Shown piece by piece: positions 31,522-39,570 of a stretch of 64,000 nucleotides of DNA. Position 1 is the first letter of the stretch; the number at the start of each line of letters is the position of its first letter. The notes under the pieces are model-generated. The model made no database searches and was not told the DNA's origin. It saw only the letters and a program-made list of their open reading frames with translations. Origin of the DNA: DATBLE01 sp050258035 (lineage in GTDB: Bacteria; Actinomycetota; Thermoleophilia; Gaiellales; Gaiellaceae); the NCBI GenBank assembly GCA_050258035.1, contig JBLMYA010000056.1:1-64000 (forward strand). Reading direction: 5' to 3'. The position numbers and the translations under genes were made by a program.

Positions 31522-32535
31522 ATCGCGGAGAGCTGGCGGAACCGGAAGACGCTGATCCTCGGCTGGTCGGACATGGTCGGGCTCCTGAGCCCCGCCGAGT
31601 ACGTCGACTGCGTCGAGCACGCCTTCCGGATGCACGGGCTCGGGCGCGTCTACATGGAGCCCAAGGGGCACATCGTGCTCGACCGCTACCGCGGTGAGTG
31701 GGAGGTCATGCCCTCGTACATCGAGGAGCCGGAGGCCGCGGCCTGCAAGTGGGTTTCGATCCGCGAGGAGAACGCGAGGTACGAGCTGCCCGCCGTCTTC
31801 TCGATCCTCGTCTACACGCATCCCGAGACCGGCTTCCCGCTCGCGATCTGCGACGGTTCCTTCCACACGCTGATGCGCACGGGCGCCTCCGCGGCCGTGT
31901 CCGCGAGGTGGCTCGCCCGGAAGGACTCGAAGGTGCTCGCGATCCTCGGCAGCGGCCTCGTCGGACGAGGGACACTGGCGACGTGCGACACGGTGTTCGA
32001 CTGGGACGACGTCCGGGTCTGGAGCCGGACCCAGGAGTCGGTCGACCGGTTCCTGGCCGAGGAGGCGCCGAAGTACCCGCACCTGCGAATCGCCGGCACG
32101 ACCGACGTGCGCACCGCGGTCGAGGGCGCCGACGTGATCGTCACCGGGACGCATGCGCGGGCGTGGATCGTCGACGATGCCTGGGTGAAGGACGGCGCCC
32201 ACATCGCCGCTCTCGGGGCCGACCTGAAGGGCGAGCAGGAGATCGACCCTCGCACGCTCCTCCGCGGGAGGGTCCTCGTCGACGACATCAGGCAGTGTCG
32301 CGAGGACGGGGAGATCAACGTCCCGCTCTCCGAGGGCCTGATCGGCGAGGACGACGTCGCCGGCGAGATCGGGAAGGTGATCTGCGGGGAGCTGGAAGGC
32401 CGGCAGTCGGACGACCAGGTGACGGTGTTCGACTCGACCGGGATCGCGCTCCAGGACTCGGCGACCGTGCCCCTCGAGTACGAGCGCGCGGTCGCGGCGG
32501 GCGTCGGCGTGGAGAAGAAGATGATCTCGACATGA
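31522..32535 (+). CDS. Ornithine cyclodeaminase/alanine dehydrogenase-family enzyme, start uncertain
   Basis: NAD(P)-dependent enzyme of the mu-crystallin/ornithine cyclodeaminase family, resembling archaeal alanine dehydrogenase (AF1665). Features: ETGFPLAICDGSFHTLMRTGA near 97-117 from this start (core RTGA), the Rossmann motif AILGSGLVGRG, and VFDSTGIALQDSA near the end. The first ATG (31573) begins at MVGLLSPAEY, but the preceding in-frame codons read RKTLILGWSD, which matches the family's first strand (TLIL..ED). No ATG, GTG or TTG lies between that stretch and the in-frame stop at 31510. A TAGAGT -10 box six bases before ATC 31522 suggests a leaderless mRNA starting at ATC. ATG 31573 is the conservative alternative. 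Confidence 0.78.
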   Translation: MAESWRNRKTLILGWSDMVGLLSPAEYVDCVEHAFRMHGLGRVYMEPKGHIVLDRYRGEWEVMPSYIEEPEAAACKWVSIREENARYELPAVFSILVYTHPETGFPLAICDGSFHTLMRTGASAAVSARWLARKDSKVLAILGSGLVGRGTLATCDTVFDWDDVRVWSRTQESVDRFLAEEAPKYPHLRIAGTTDVRTAVEGADVIVTGTHARAWIVDDAWVKDGAHIAALGADLKGEQEIDPRTLLRGRVLVDDIRQCREDGEINVPLSEGLIGEDDVAGEIGKVICGELEGRQSDDQVTVFDSTGIALQDSATVPLEYERAVAAGVGVEKKMIST

Positions 32536-32813
32536 GGTACGCCGGCATCAGCTTCGAGGCGGACATGACCTCGGAGCAGGCGGCCGAGCTCGCCCGGCTG
32601 ATGGAGGAGGGGCGCGCGACCCGCCCCGAGGGCGTTGTCACCGCCCTGCTCGCGTACGGCGACGGTCACGGCCGGCTGCTCGCCGTGTGGCGCGACGCTG
32701 AGACGCTCGACCGCTACCTCGCCGAGGCGGACGTACCGCGCGGCACCGAGCTGATGCGGAAGATCGGGCTCGAGCCCGAGGTGCGCCGCTTCGACGTGCT
32801 CGACCTCGGCTAG
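32532..32813 (+). CDS. Small hypothetical protein, possible ferredoxin-like barrel
   Basis: 93 aa, unrecognised. ATG 32532 overlaps the preceding stop (ATGA), so it is co-translated with the alanine-dehydrogenase-like enzyme. Pattern: a strand (RYAGISFEA), helix (MTSEQAAELARLMEEG), strands around VVTALLAYGDGHGRLLAVW, a helix DAETLDRYLAE and a C-terminal strand. This beta-alpha-beta layout and the AVWRDAETLDRYL segment recall dimeric alpha-beta barrel (ABM-like) proteins, but I cannot assign a function. Confidence 0.7.
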   Translation: MRYAGISFEADMTSEQAAELARLMEEGRATRPEGVVTALLAYGDGHGRLLAVWRDAETLDRYLAEADVPRGTELMRKIGLEPEVRRFDVLDLG

Positions 32814-33400
32814 GCGGATCGAGGCACGAGCGGCTCGCCCCGCCGGAGGCGCTCGAGCCCGCCCATTCCCCAGTGGGTCGACCCGTCGGCCGCCAGGAGC
32901 GAGGGAACGCCTCTGACGCCGGCGGCCTCGGCGTCGGCCCGGATCGCGGCGATCCGGCGGAACCGCTCGGGGTCGTAGGCGGCGGCGACCGCTCCTTCCG
33001 GGTCGAGGTCGGCACGCGTGGCCGCGCGGGCGATCTGGGCGTCCGTGGCGATGTCCTCGCCCTCGCAGAAGAAGGCCTCGTAGAGCGCGTGCTTGAACGG
33101 GCGCAGGCGCCCGTGGTCACCGGCCCACAGGCAGGCGGCGAGCGGGAGCGTCGAACGAGGCTGGTGGCGGGGCAGGTGGATCTCGATCTCCATCGCCTGC
33201 GCACGTGCGTACACGTTCACGGTCCAGTCGGTCCGCAGGTGGTCTCCGCGCACCTCGAGCAACGGCCGAGGCGCGGGCCGGAGCTCGAACGGCAGCCACT
33301 CGACCTCGACCTCGCCCGCGTCCTCGGCCGCCTCGACGACGTGGGACTCCATGTACGAGTACGGGCAGACGACGTCGTAGTAGAAGCGGGCGCTGGTCAT
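32810..33400 (-). CDS. DsbA-family protein, FrnE/HCCA-isomerase-like
   Basis: 196 aa thioredoxin-fold protein. Active-site region VVCPYSYMES has C12-P-Y-S15, i.e. one cysteine and a serine, as in 2-hydroxychromene-2-carboxylate isomerases and part of the FrnE group, so it is probably not a classical disulfide oxidase. The cis-Pro loop is VRGVPSLLA near 160-168. Cytoplasmic (no signal). It converges on the small hypothetical gene with a 4-bp overlap and is divergent from the nitrilase gene; operator copy 4 lies in the 28-bp spacer, so it may share that control. Confidence 0.82.
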   Translation of the reverse strand: MTSARFYYDVVCPYSYMESHVVEAAEDAGEVEVEWLPFELRPAPRPLLEVRGDHLRTDWTVNVYARAQAMEIEIHLPRHQPRSTLPLAACLWAGDHGRLRPFKHALYEAFFCEGEDIATDAQIARAATRADLDPEGAVAAAYDPERFRRIAAIRADAEAAGVRGVPSLLAADGSTHWGMGGLERLRRGEPLVPRSA

Positions 33401-33404
33401 CCGA

Positions 33405-33422
33405 ATGTCAGACTAATAGACT
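33405..33422 (+). promoter_or_regulatory. GntR-type operator copy 4 plus leaderless promoter
   Basis: ATGTCAGACTA (33405-33415) is directly followed by the -10 box TAGACT (33417-33422), then six bases and GTG 33429. The operator thus sits between -35 and -10, a classic repressor position, and carries the CCGAAT flank shared with copies 1-3. Confidence 0.7.
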
Positions 33423-33428
33423 CGCCCT

Positions 33429-34283
33429 GTGACGAAAGTCGCGGTTGCCCAGCTCGATCCGAAACTCGGCGAGCCGGAGCGGAACCTGGAGATCTGCCTC
33501 GGGCGGCTCGAGGAGGCGGCGGCGGCCGGCGCCGAGCTGCTCGTCCTGCCCGAGTGCGCGATCCCCGGCTACATGTTCGAGAGCCTGGAGGAGGGAATGG
33601 AGTTCGCCGAGGAGGTGCCCGGCCCTTCCGTCGAGACGCTCGAGCGGGAGTGCGCGCGTCTGGGGATGCATGCGGTCTGCGGGTTGCTCGAGCGCGACGG
33701 CGACCGGCTCCGCAACGCCGCCGTGCTCGTCGGGCCGGAGGGTCTGGTCGGCACCTACTGGAAGACCCATCTGCCGTTTTTGGGGGTCGACCGCTTCACC
33801 ACCCCCGGCGACGAGCTCCACGTCTGGGACACGGGACTCGGCCGGATCGGCGTCGAGATCTGCTACGACCTCCGCTTCCCCGAGGTGACGCGTACGCTCG
33901 CGCTTCACGGCGCCGACCTCGTCGCCCATCCGACGAACTTCCCGACGGCGGCGAAGGTGCAGACGGAGGTGATCACCCTCGCACGGGCGGCGGAGAACCG
34001 CATCTACCTGCTGACCGCGAACCGCGTCGGGAAGGAGCGGTGGGGAGAGTTCTGCGGCCGGAGCCAGATCGTCGACCCGTACGGGGTTCGCCTCGCCGAG
34101 GCGGATCCGACCGAAGAGGTGCTGCTCGTCGGCGAGGTCGATCTCGAGAAGGCGCGGGACAAGGACTACGTGATTCCGGGCGAGTACGAGCTCTACCTGT
34201 TCGGCCACCGGCGGCCGGAGCTCTACGGCGCGCTCGTCGAGGAGCTGCAGACCGCCGACGCACAAGGAGGGCACCGTGAGTGA
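33429..34283 (+). CDS. Carbon-nitrogen hydrolase (nitrilase superfamily amidase)
   Basis: 284 aa. Catalytic triad E42 (LPECAIPGY), K112 (YWKTHLP) and C145 (EICYDLRFPE) are all visible, as is ARAAENRIYLLTANR downstream. The E-I-C-Y-D-L-R form is typical of amidases, omega-amidases and N-carbamoyl (beta-ureidopropionase-like) hydrolases rather than true nitrilases. The promoter is leaderless and carries an operator shared with the HyuAB and CitE operons, so it belongs to the same pathway, perhaps as the half-amidase or carbamoyl hydrolase. Overlaps the cyclase gene by 8 bp. Confidence 0.9.
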   Translation: MTKVAVAQLDPKLGEPERNLEICLGRLEEAAAAGAELLVLPECAIPGYMFESLEEGMEFAEEVPGPSVETLERECARLGMHAVCGLLERDGDRLRNAAVLVGPEGLVGTYWKTHLPFLGVDRFTTPGDELHVWDTGLGRIGVEICYDLRFPEVTRTLALHGADLVAHPTNFPTAAKVQTEVITLARAAENRIYLLTANRVGKERWGEFCGRSQIVDPYGVRLAEADPTEEVLLVGEVDLEKARDKDYVIPGEYELYLFGHRRPELYGALVEELQTADAQGGHRE

Positions 34284-35229
34284 ATACGTGTTCGAGCCGA
34301 TCCTCGACCGGGACGGTGTGAAGGTCTCGAAGAGCCCCTGGGGTCCGGACGACGAGATCGGCCGGCTGAACTGGATCACGCCCGAGACGAACAAGGCGAT
34401 CCTCGAGCACCTCGACGGCTCCCACGTCTTCGACCTGAACGTCGAGTACTTCCTCGGCATGCCGTCGTGGGTGGCGGCCGGCGATCCCCCGTACGGGATC
34501 TGGATGACCCACACGCCGCAGGGGTCGATCAACGACAACCTCTCCGGCGTCGGCTCGCATGTCCACGAGAAGTACTCCTACTGCGGCGACTCGATCCACC
34601 TGTACACCCACTGCGGCACGCACATCGACACGTTCAACCACCTCGGCTTCTACGGTCGATTCTGGAACGGGTGGACAGCCGACGCCGACCTCGGCAGCCG
34701 GGTCTGGAACAGGGGCGGCCCCGAGAAGTACCCGCCGATCATCGCCCGGGGCGTGCTGCTGGACGTCGCCGGGCTGCACGGCGTGGACTGCCTCCCCGAC
34801 GGCTACCCGATCACGGTCGACGACCTGCAGCGCTCGGCGAGCGAGCAGGGCGTGACGATCCAGCCGAAGAGCGTCGTCCTGGTGCGCACCGGACGGATGA
34901 CGAAGTGGCCGGACTTCGACGGCTACCTGCTCAGCCCGCCCGGGCTCGGCCTGGCCGCGACGAAGTGGCTGTGCGAGGAGATGGGAGCGATGTGCATCGG
35001 CGCCGACTCGATCGCGCTCGAGGTGCTCCCGTCGGAGGAGCCCGACGTCTTCCTGCCGGTGCACTGCTACATGTTCGCCACGGCCGGCGCGAACATCATC
35101 GAGGTCGTGAACATGGAGGAGATCGCGGCCGAGAAGCAGTACGAGTTCGCGTTCCTGTGCTTCCCGCTCAAGCTGCGAGGCGCGACCGGCGCGCCGTCTC
35201 CCTGCTACGCGGTGCCGCTGAAGAGCTAG
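34276..35229 (+). CDS. Cyclase-fold metal hydrolase (kynurenine formamidase-like)
   Basis: 317 aa, PF04199-type. The signature HCGTHIDTFNH is present with H112, H116, D118 and H122 as metal/catalytic residues. GTG 34276 has ACAAGGAGGG upstream. Family members hydrolyse N-formylkynurenine, cyclic imides/amides or isatin; the long form (over 300 aa, starting with an SKSPWGPDDEIGRLNWIT segment) is common in catabolic clusters of unknown substrate. Co-transcribed with the amidase at 33429 under the regulon operator. Confidence 0.87.
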   Translation: MSEYVFEPILDRDGVKVSKSPWGPDDEIGRLNWITPETNKAILEHLDGSHVFDLNVEYFLGMPSWVAAGDPPYGIWMTHTPQGSINDNLSGVGSHVHEKYSYCGDSIHLYTHCGTHIDTFNHLGFYGRFWNGWTADADLGSRVWNRGGPEKYPPIIARGVLLDVAGLHGVDCLPDGYPITVDDLQRSASEQGVTIQPKSVVLVRTGRMTKWPDFDGYLLSPPGLGLAATKWLCEEMGAMCIGADSIALEVLPSEEPDVFLPVHCYMFATAGANIIEVVNMEEIAAEKQYEFAFLCFPLKLRGATGAPSPCYAVPLKS

Positions 35230-35255
35230 CTCCCCGGGCGGGAGGTGCCTTCCGC

Positions 35256-35484
35256 ATGGCGATCGACGTCGACGCGGGCCTCGTCGAGCGGCCGCTGCTC
35301 GAGCTCGCGCGCGACGGGCGCACGGGGACACCGGAGTGTGGCGGACCGAGTACTCGCCGGAATGGGTCACGCCGCCCAGGATCGTCGCCGCCTGGATGGC
35401 CGAGGCAGGGCTGGACGTGCGACGGGACGCGGTCGGCAACGTCTGGGGGCGCTCGAGGGCGAGGGCGGGTTACCTGTGGTGTGA
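35256..35484 (+). pseudogene. Broken N-terminal fragment of an M20 carbamoylase
   Basis: Three frames together read an M20 hydantoinase/carbamoylase N-terminus: frame a from ATG 35256 to LARDGRTGT, frame b from about 35333 GVWRTEYSPEWVTPPRI through AEAGLDVRRDAVGNVWGR, and frame c from 35452 LEGEGGLPVV to a stop at 35484. Two frameshifts (near 35332 and 35450) and loss of everything after about residue 75 make it non-functional. It follows the cyclase gene in the same direction, so the operon once had a third hydrolase. Confidence 0.75.
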
Positions 35485-35702
35485 GCAGAAGCCGGCGTCC
35501 AGGAGCCGATTCTGCTCGCCGCGAGTGGTGAGCACCAGGTGGCTGGCCGCGTCGGGCGTGCGGAACACCGGGTGATCCGAGCCGGCGGCGATCGCTGCGC
35601 CGCTTGCCGGATTGCTCGCCGCACGGCCGCGGCAGCAGCGGCCGGGGCGAACGGGGCGGTGCGCCCGTCGGTGAACCGGATGCGTGCGATCGTTGCGTCC
35701 AT
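35470..35702 (-). pseudogene. Possible decayed small gene
   Basis: On the minus strand ATG 35702 starts MDATIARIRFTDGRTAPFAP, then after about residue 35 the convincing protein-like sequence continues in another frame (AAGSDHPVFRTPDAASHLVL to a TAA at 35470). No family recognised. Protein-like codon use in two frames suggests a frameshifted remnant, but it could be chance in GC-rich DNA. Confidence 0.3.
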
Positions 35703-35907
35703 GTCTCCTCCAGTCGATGGGCTCGAGTACATGCCCCGACGGTAGGTCGCCGGGCCCCCGCTGACATCGGCAGGGGTGCCGGTCTGCGCTGCCTAACTTC
35801 TCACTCCTCTGCCTAAAGTCGGAGAAGCGCTCGTCGTCCCCGACCTTGTGGACACGAAAAGGCCGCCGTCTGCAGGAGAATCGTTGTGATTACGACAACG
35901 CATGGAC
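35703..35907. other. Non-coding gap with short repeats
   Basis: About 200 bp without a convincing gene, part of the 678-bp gap 35230-35907. It contains CTGCCTAA twice (near 35788 and 35810) and a 6-bp inverted repeat CGTTGT/ACAACG at 35882-35900 just after the formamidase stop. It is AT-richer than its surroundings. I see no tRNA or clear promoter here. Confidence 0.4.
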
Positions 35908-36918
35908 CTAACTCGACTCGAACACGTCGAGCGGGAGCAGTGCCGACACGACCGGATACGGCACATCCACGACCTCGGACACGCGCAGGTCCACGCAGGC
36001 GCTGCAGAGCGCGTAGGCGGCCGGACGGGCGAAGCCGTACGTCCGCTCGAGGTGGTCGATTATCTCCAGCAGCGCTTCTCTGGCAGCGGCGTTCAGATCC
36101 ATGCCGACGTCGACCGGGATGCCGGTCGTCGCGAAGGATCCGCGCGCCGGCCGTCCCGGCGTCTCGAACGTCGGGTAGCGCGAGCGTTCCGCGGCGCTCT
36201 CGATCACCCCGAACCGGACGGTGACGGCGCCCGCGACCTCGATCGCCGTCCCGCAGACCTCCCCGTCGCCCTGGGCGAAGTGGAGGTCGCCGACCGAGAA
36301 GAGCGCTCCGGGAACGTCGACCGGCAGCCACAGCCGGCTCCCGGCGACGAGCTGGCGGATGTCGAGGTTCCCACCGAGCTCGCGTGGCGGGATCGTGCGC
36401 AGCCCGCCGGCCGCCTCCGGTGGTACTGCGCTCTCGGGCATTGAGTCGGCGACCGGCTGTCCGCGCCCACGCAGCTCCTCTTCGCGTCGGCGAACCGCCT
36501 CGAGGCGCTCGTGTGAGGGGGCGACGCCGATCACGCCCGCAAATGTCTCCTCGGGGACGGCGACGCCCGGAAGCTCGGCCGATCGTGCCAGTCCGTCCGT
36601 GATCTCCCACTTGACCAGGTAGGGGTCGGGGAAGAGGTCGGCGAGGTAGCCGAAGCCCGGGATCACCGCGGTCGTCCCGAAGTCGTCCGTCTCGTAGGCG
36701 AGCAGCTCGATCTCGAGCACGTCGCCGGGCTCCGCTCCGGTGATGTACACCGGGCCTGTCAGCGGATGGCCGAGCCCGAGGTCGAGGGTGCCGGCGTCGG
36801 CGTGCGAGCTCTCGCGGGTCAGCTGGCCGTCGAGGCCGTCCAAGCACTCGAGCCGGATCTCGTCGCCCGGCGCGACCTCGGCGACCGACTCGAGGTCGGG
36901 GTGCCAGCGGTTGTGCAT
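35908..36918 (-). CDS. Acetamidase/formamidase (FmdA family)
   Basis: 336 aa metal-dependent amidase releasing ammonia from formamide, acetamide or larger carboxamides. Family blocks: HNRWHPDLESVAEVAPGDEI at 2-21, LTGPVYITGAEPGDVLEIEL near 53-72 (core GAEPGDVLEIE), NLDIRQLVAGSRLWLPV near 187-203 and DLHFAQGDGEVCGTAIE near 215-231. ATG 36918 overlaps the GAF gene stop by one base. An FmdB-type zinc ribbon is encoded elsewhere in the window (22814). A CTA-derived TAG ends it at 35908. Confidence 0.9.
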   Translation of the reverse strand: MHNRWHPDLESVAEVAPGDEIRLECLDGLDGQLTRESSHADAGTLDLGLGHPLTGPVYITGAEPGDVLEIELLAYETDDFGTTAVIPGFGYLADLFPDPYLVKWEITDGLARSAELPGVAVPEETFAGVIGVAPSHERLEAVRRREEELRGRGQPVADSMPESAVPPEAAGGLRTIPPRELGGNLDIRQLVAGSRLWLPVDVPGALFSVGDLHFAQGDGEVCGTAIEVAGAVTVRFGVIESAAERSRYPTFETPGRPARGSFATTGIPVDVGMDLNAAAREALLEIIDHLERTYGFARPAAYALCSACVDLRVSEVVDVPYPVVSALLPLDVFESS

Positions 36919-37346
36919 CAGAGGAGCTCCTGCACGCGGGCGGCTGCGCCGCGACAGGTCTTTGCGTCCTCGTCGCTCCACGACCGCGTCTCGCCGAGCA
37001 CGTGGACGGAGATGATCGCCTCCAGCCGGCCGTCCGCGAAGACCGGCGTCACGATCTGCGCGGCGAGGCCGCCGTAGGCGTCCAGCATGCGGTGGAACGC
37101 CGGGTCGTCGAAGGCGCTGCGGGTGTCGTCCTGGACGACCTGCTCGCCGCGCCGGAGCAGGGCCACGACCGGCTGGGTCCGGAGATCGACCGTCCGCTCG
37201 GCGCGCAACGACACGACGTCCGTCCCCAGGGCCTCGTCCGTCACGGGAAAGGCGTACCCGCCGGGGAGGTCTCGTCGGAGCGTGACGCGGTCGGCGTCGA
37301 GCGCAACTCTCAGATCCTCGAGGACGCCGTCGACCGTCCCGGACAC
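36918..37346 (-). CDS. GAF-domain protein
   Basis: 142 aa from GTG 37346, a single GAF sensor/binding domain: VLEDLRVALDADRVTLRRD, QPVVALLRRGEQVVQDD and GGLAAQIVTPVFADGRLEAIISVH. No attached output domain. It is co-translated with the formamidase (one-base overlap). Small GAF proteins of this kind appear in amide and imide catabolic clusters; a ligand-binding or accessory role is inference. Confidence 0.78.
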   Translation of the reverse strand: MSGTVDGVLEDLRVALDADRVTLRRDLPGGYAFPVTDEALGTDVVSLRAERTVDLRTQPVVALLRRGEQVVQDDTRSAFDDPAFHRMLDAYGGLAAQIVTPVFADGRLEAIISVHVLGETRSWSDEDAKTCRGAAARVQELL

Positions 37347-37355
37347 CGGTCAATC

Positions 37356-38270
37356 CTACGTCCGCTCGAGGGCGCGTACGAGCGCGCCGACAGTCTCGTT
37401 CGCCGGTGCCTCCACCCCGACCTCGCGGCCGGCGCGGGGGACAGCGCCGTTGATGAAGTCCACCTCGGTGCGCCTGCCCGCCTCCAGGTCCAGCAGCATG
37501 GAGGGCTTCGCCGCGGCTATCGCGAGGCCGAACTCGCGCGCATGGGCGGCCGGATCGTCGAACTCCAGCTCGATCCCGAGCGCCTGCGCGACCTCGAACG
37601 CCTCGGCCGCGCAGCGCGACGCGACCGACCAGGCAGCGTCGTCTGCGATCACCTCGCCGATCGTCCGACCGAGGACGGAGCAGGTTCCGCCGAAGGCGAC
37701 GTTGCAGACGAGCTTCTCCCAGACGAGCCGGCGGACGTCGTCGTAGGTCCGCACCGTGAAGCCGGCGTCACGCCAGACCTCGGCGACCGCCTCGATCCTC
37801 GGTGTGACGGGCCCGGTCCGCTCGCCCATTCGGACGAGCTCGAAGCCGTGGTGGTGGACATGCCCCGGCGCGACCACCGAGGCGCCGAACCCGCCGGCGA
37901 CGCCGACCGCGACCCGGTTGCCGCCGAGGACGGCCGCGGCGGCGTCCGGGCCGCCCAGCCCGTTCTGGATCGAGAGCACGAGGGTCTCCGCCCCGACGAG
38001 CGGCCGTGCGTCCTCCGCGGCCGCGGTCACGTCCATCGCCTTCGTCGCGAGCACGACGAGCTCGGCCTCGCCCGCCTCGACCGGGTCGGTGGTGGCGTTG
38101 ATCCGGACCGTCCGATCCCCGCTCGCTCCCTCGACCCGCAGCCCGTGCTCGCGGATCGCGTCGACGTGCTCCCGCCACGGGTCGACGGCCCAGATCTCGT
38201 GGCCGGCGCCGCCGAGCAGCCCGGCGTACACGGACCCCATCGCGCCGGCACCGACGATCGCGATCTTCAC
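37356..38270 (-). CDS. Ketopantoate reductase-family (PanE/ApbA) oxidoreductase
   Basis: 304 aa from GTG 38270. N-terminal Rossmann motif VGAGAMGSVYAG (6-17), the LATKAMDV segment near 75-82 with the family lysine, LSIQNGLGG near 98-106 and the C-terminal helical domain with WEKLVCNVAFG near 192-202. True pantothenate synthesis is possible, but stand-alone PanE paralogues in catabolic clusters usually reduce other 2-oxo acids. 9 bp upstream of the GAF gene, so part of the formamidase operon. Confidence 0.85.
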   Translation of the reverse strand: MKIAIVGAGAMGSVYAGLLGGAGHEIWAVDPWREHVDAIREHGLRVEGASGDRTVRINATTDPVEAGEAELVVLATKAMDVTAAAEDARPLVGAETLVLSIQNGLGGPDAAAAVLGGNRVAVGVAGGFGASVVAPGHVHHHGFELVRMGERTGPVTPRIEAVAEVWRDAGFTVRTYDDVRRLVWEKLVCNVAFGGTCSVLGRTIGEVIADDAAWSVASRCAAEAFEVAQALGIELEFDDPAAHAREFGLAIAAAKPSMLLDLEAGRRTEVDFINGAVPRAGREVGVEAPANETVGALVRALERT

Positions 38271-38391
38271 CGTCTCACGCGGCCCCGAAGCGAGGACGAG
38301 GAGGGCGACGCCGCCGGCCCACGACGGGCAGCACTCCGGCGAAGAGCGTGCGGGGAAACGCGTGGACTCTTCTCCTTCACCGGGGATCCCG

Positions 38392-39570
38392 CTACGGGCG
38401 CCACGGGCCTCGCGAGAACCGGTCGGGCCGGAAAGGCGCCAGGTCATGGTCGGTCGTCTCGCCGGCGACGAGCTGGGCGACGAGGCGGCCCGTGATCGGC
38501 GCCAGCAAGATCCCCTTCATCGCGTGGCCGGTCGCGACCACGATCCCCCCGAGCCGGCCGATCGCGGGCAGCCCGTCCGGAAGGCACGGGCGCAGGCCCG
38601 CCCAGGTCTCCAGCACGCGGCGGCCGCGGAGGCTGCGGAACCAGCGCTCCCCACCCTCACGGATGGTCGCGACGCGCCGCGCGGAGACCGACAGGTCGAG
38701 CCCGGCGAGCTCGAGCGTCCCTGCGAGCCTGAGCCGGTCCGGAAGCGGCGTTGCGATCGTCCACGTCTCCTGTACCCAGACGGGCATGCGCGGGTCGTCG
38801 TTGGACCGCCCGAAGTCGACGTGGTAGCCCTTGCCGCCCTCGAGCGGCAGCGGGACCAGCCGCTTCGACCAGGCACCGGCAGCAACCACGACCGTGCCGG
38901 CGTCGAGTTCGTCGAGCGACCGGATCTCGGCGCCCGTGCGGATCTCGGCGCCGGCCTCCGCGGCGGCGCGGCCCACAGCCTCGACGAAACGCCTCGGATC
39001 GACCCGTCCCTCGCGGGGATAACGCACCGAGCCCGCGACGGGACCGACCAGCGCCGGTTCGAGCGCGCGCGTCCCGTCCGCGTCGAAGATTTCGAACGGC
39101 AGCCCGGAGCGGGCTGCCGCCCGCGTCTCCGCCTCGAGCCCCTCCTGCGTCTCGTAGACGTTCAGTGTCCCGGAGCGCTCGAACGTCGTGTCCACCTCGG
39201 CGCGGAGCGCCGCGTGCAGCTCGAGGCCGGCGGTCGAGAGCTCGCGGATCGCGGTCGCGCCCTGCTCCGAATGCCGGGAAGCGAGCGCGAAGCGGGCGAG
39301 CCAGGGCAGCACCGCCGGCCGCGGGCGGAGGTAGAAGGGGCTGTCGCGCTTCCACATCCACCGCAGGCCGTTCCGCAGCGACGCGGGGTTCGCGATCGGG
39401 TTCGAATGGCTCGGGCAGATCAGCCCGGCGTTTCCGGCCGAGCAGCCCGAGGCGAGCGCCGGGCCGCGCTCGTAGAGCGTCACGTCGGCGCCGCGCCGGG
39501 CGAGTTCGAGGGCACAACAGGCGCCGATCGCGCCGCCGCCGACGATCGCGACGTCGGAGGTGTCCTCCAC
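38392..39570 (-). CDS. D-amino acid dehydrogenase-like FAD oxidoreductase (DadA type)
   Basis: 392 aa. FAD-binding VAIVGGGAIGACCA at 7-20, GNAGLICPSHSNPIANP near 46-62 (the DadA-type GNAG..sp..p..P block), and a C-terminal AGLRPCLPDGLPAIGRLGG plus ATGHAMKGILLAPITG motif. It would oxidise a free amino acid or amine with electrons to the respiratory chain. The 121 bp to the next gene holds nothing recognisable. Possible sarcosine or D-amino acid substrate would link to the hydantoinase products. Confidence 0.85.
   Translation of the reverse strand: MEDTSDVAIVGGGAIGACCALELARRGADVTLYERGPALASGCSAGNAGLICPSHSNPIANPASLRNGLRWMWKRDSPFYLRPRPAVLPWLARFALASRHSEQGATAIRELSTAGLELHAALRAEVDTTFERSGTLNVYETQEGLEAETRAAARSGLPFEIFDADGTRALEPALVGPVAGSVRYPREGRVDPRRFVEAVGRAAAEAGAEIRTGAEIRSLDELDAGTVVVAAGAWSKRLVPLPLEGGKGYHVDFGRSNDDPRMPVWVQETWTIATPLPDRLRLAGTLELAGLDLSVSARRVATIREGGERWFRSLRGRRVLETWAGLRPCLPDGLPAIGRLGGIVVATGHAMKGILLAPITGRLVAQLVAGETTDHDLAPFRPDRFSRGPWRP

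Noticed and set aside
35882..35900. Inverted repeat CGTTGT/ACAACG as an operator
   Set aside because: It lies just after the formamidase stop codon with no gene starting nearby; only six pairs and no second copy, so I kept it only as a note in the gap entry.
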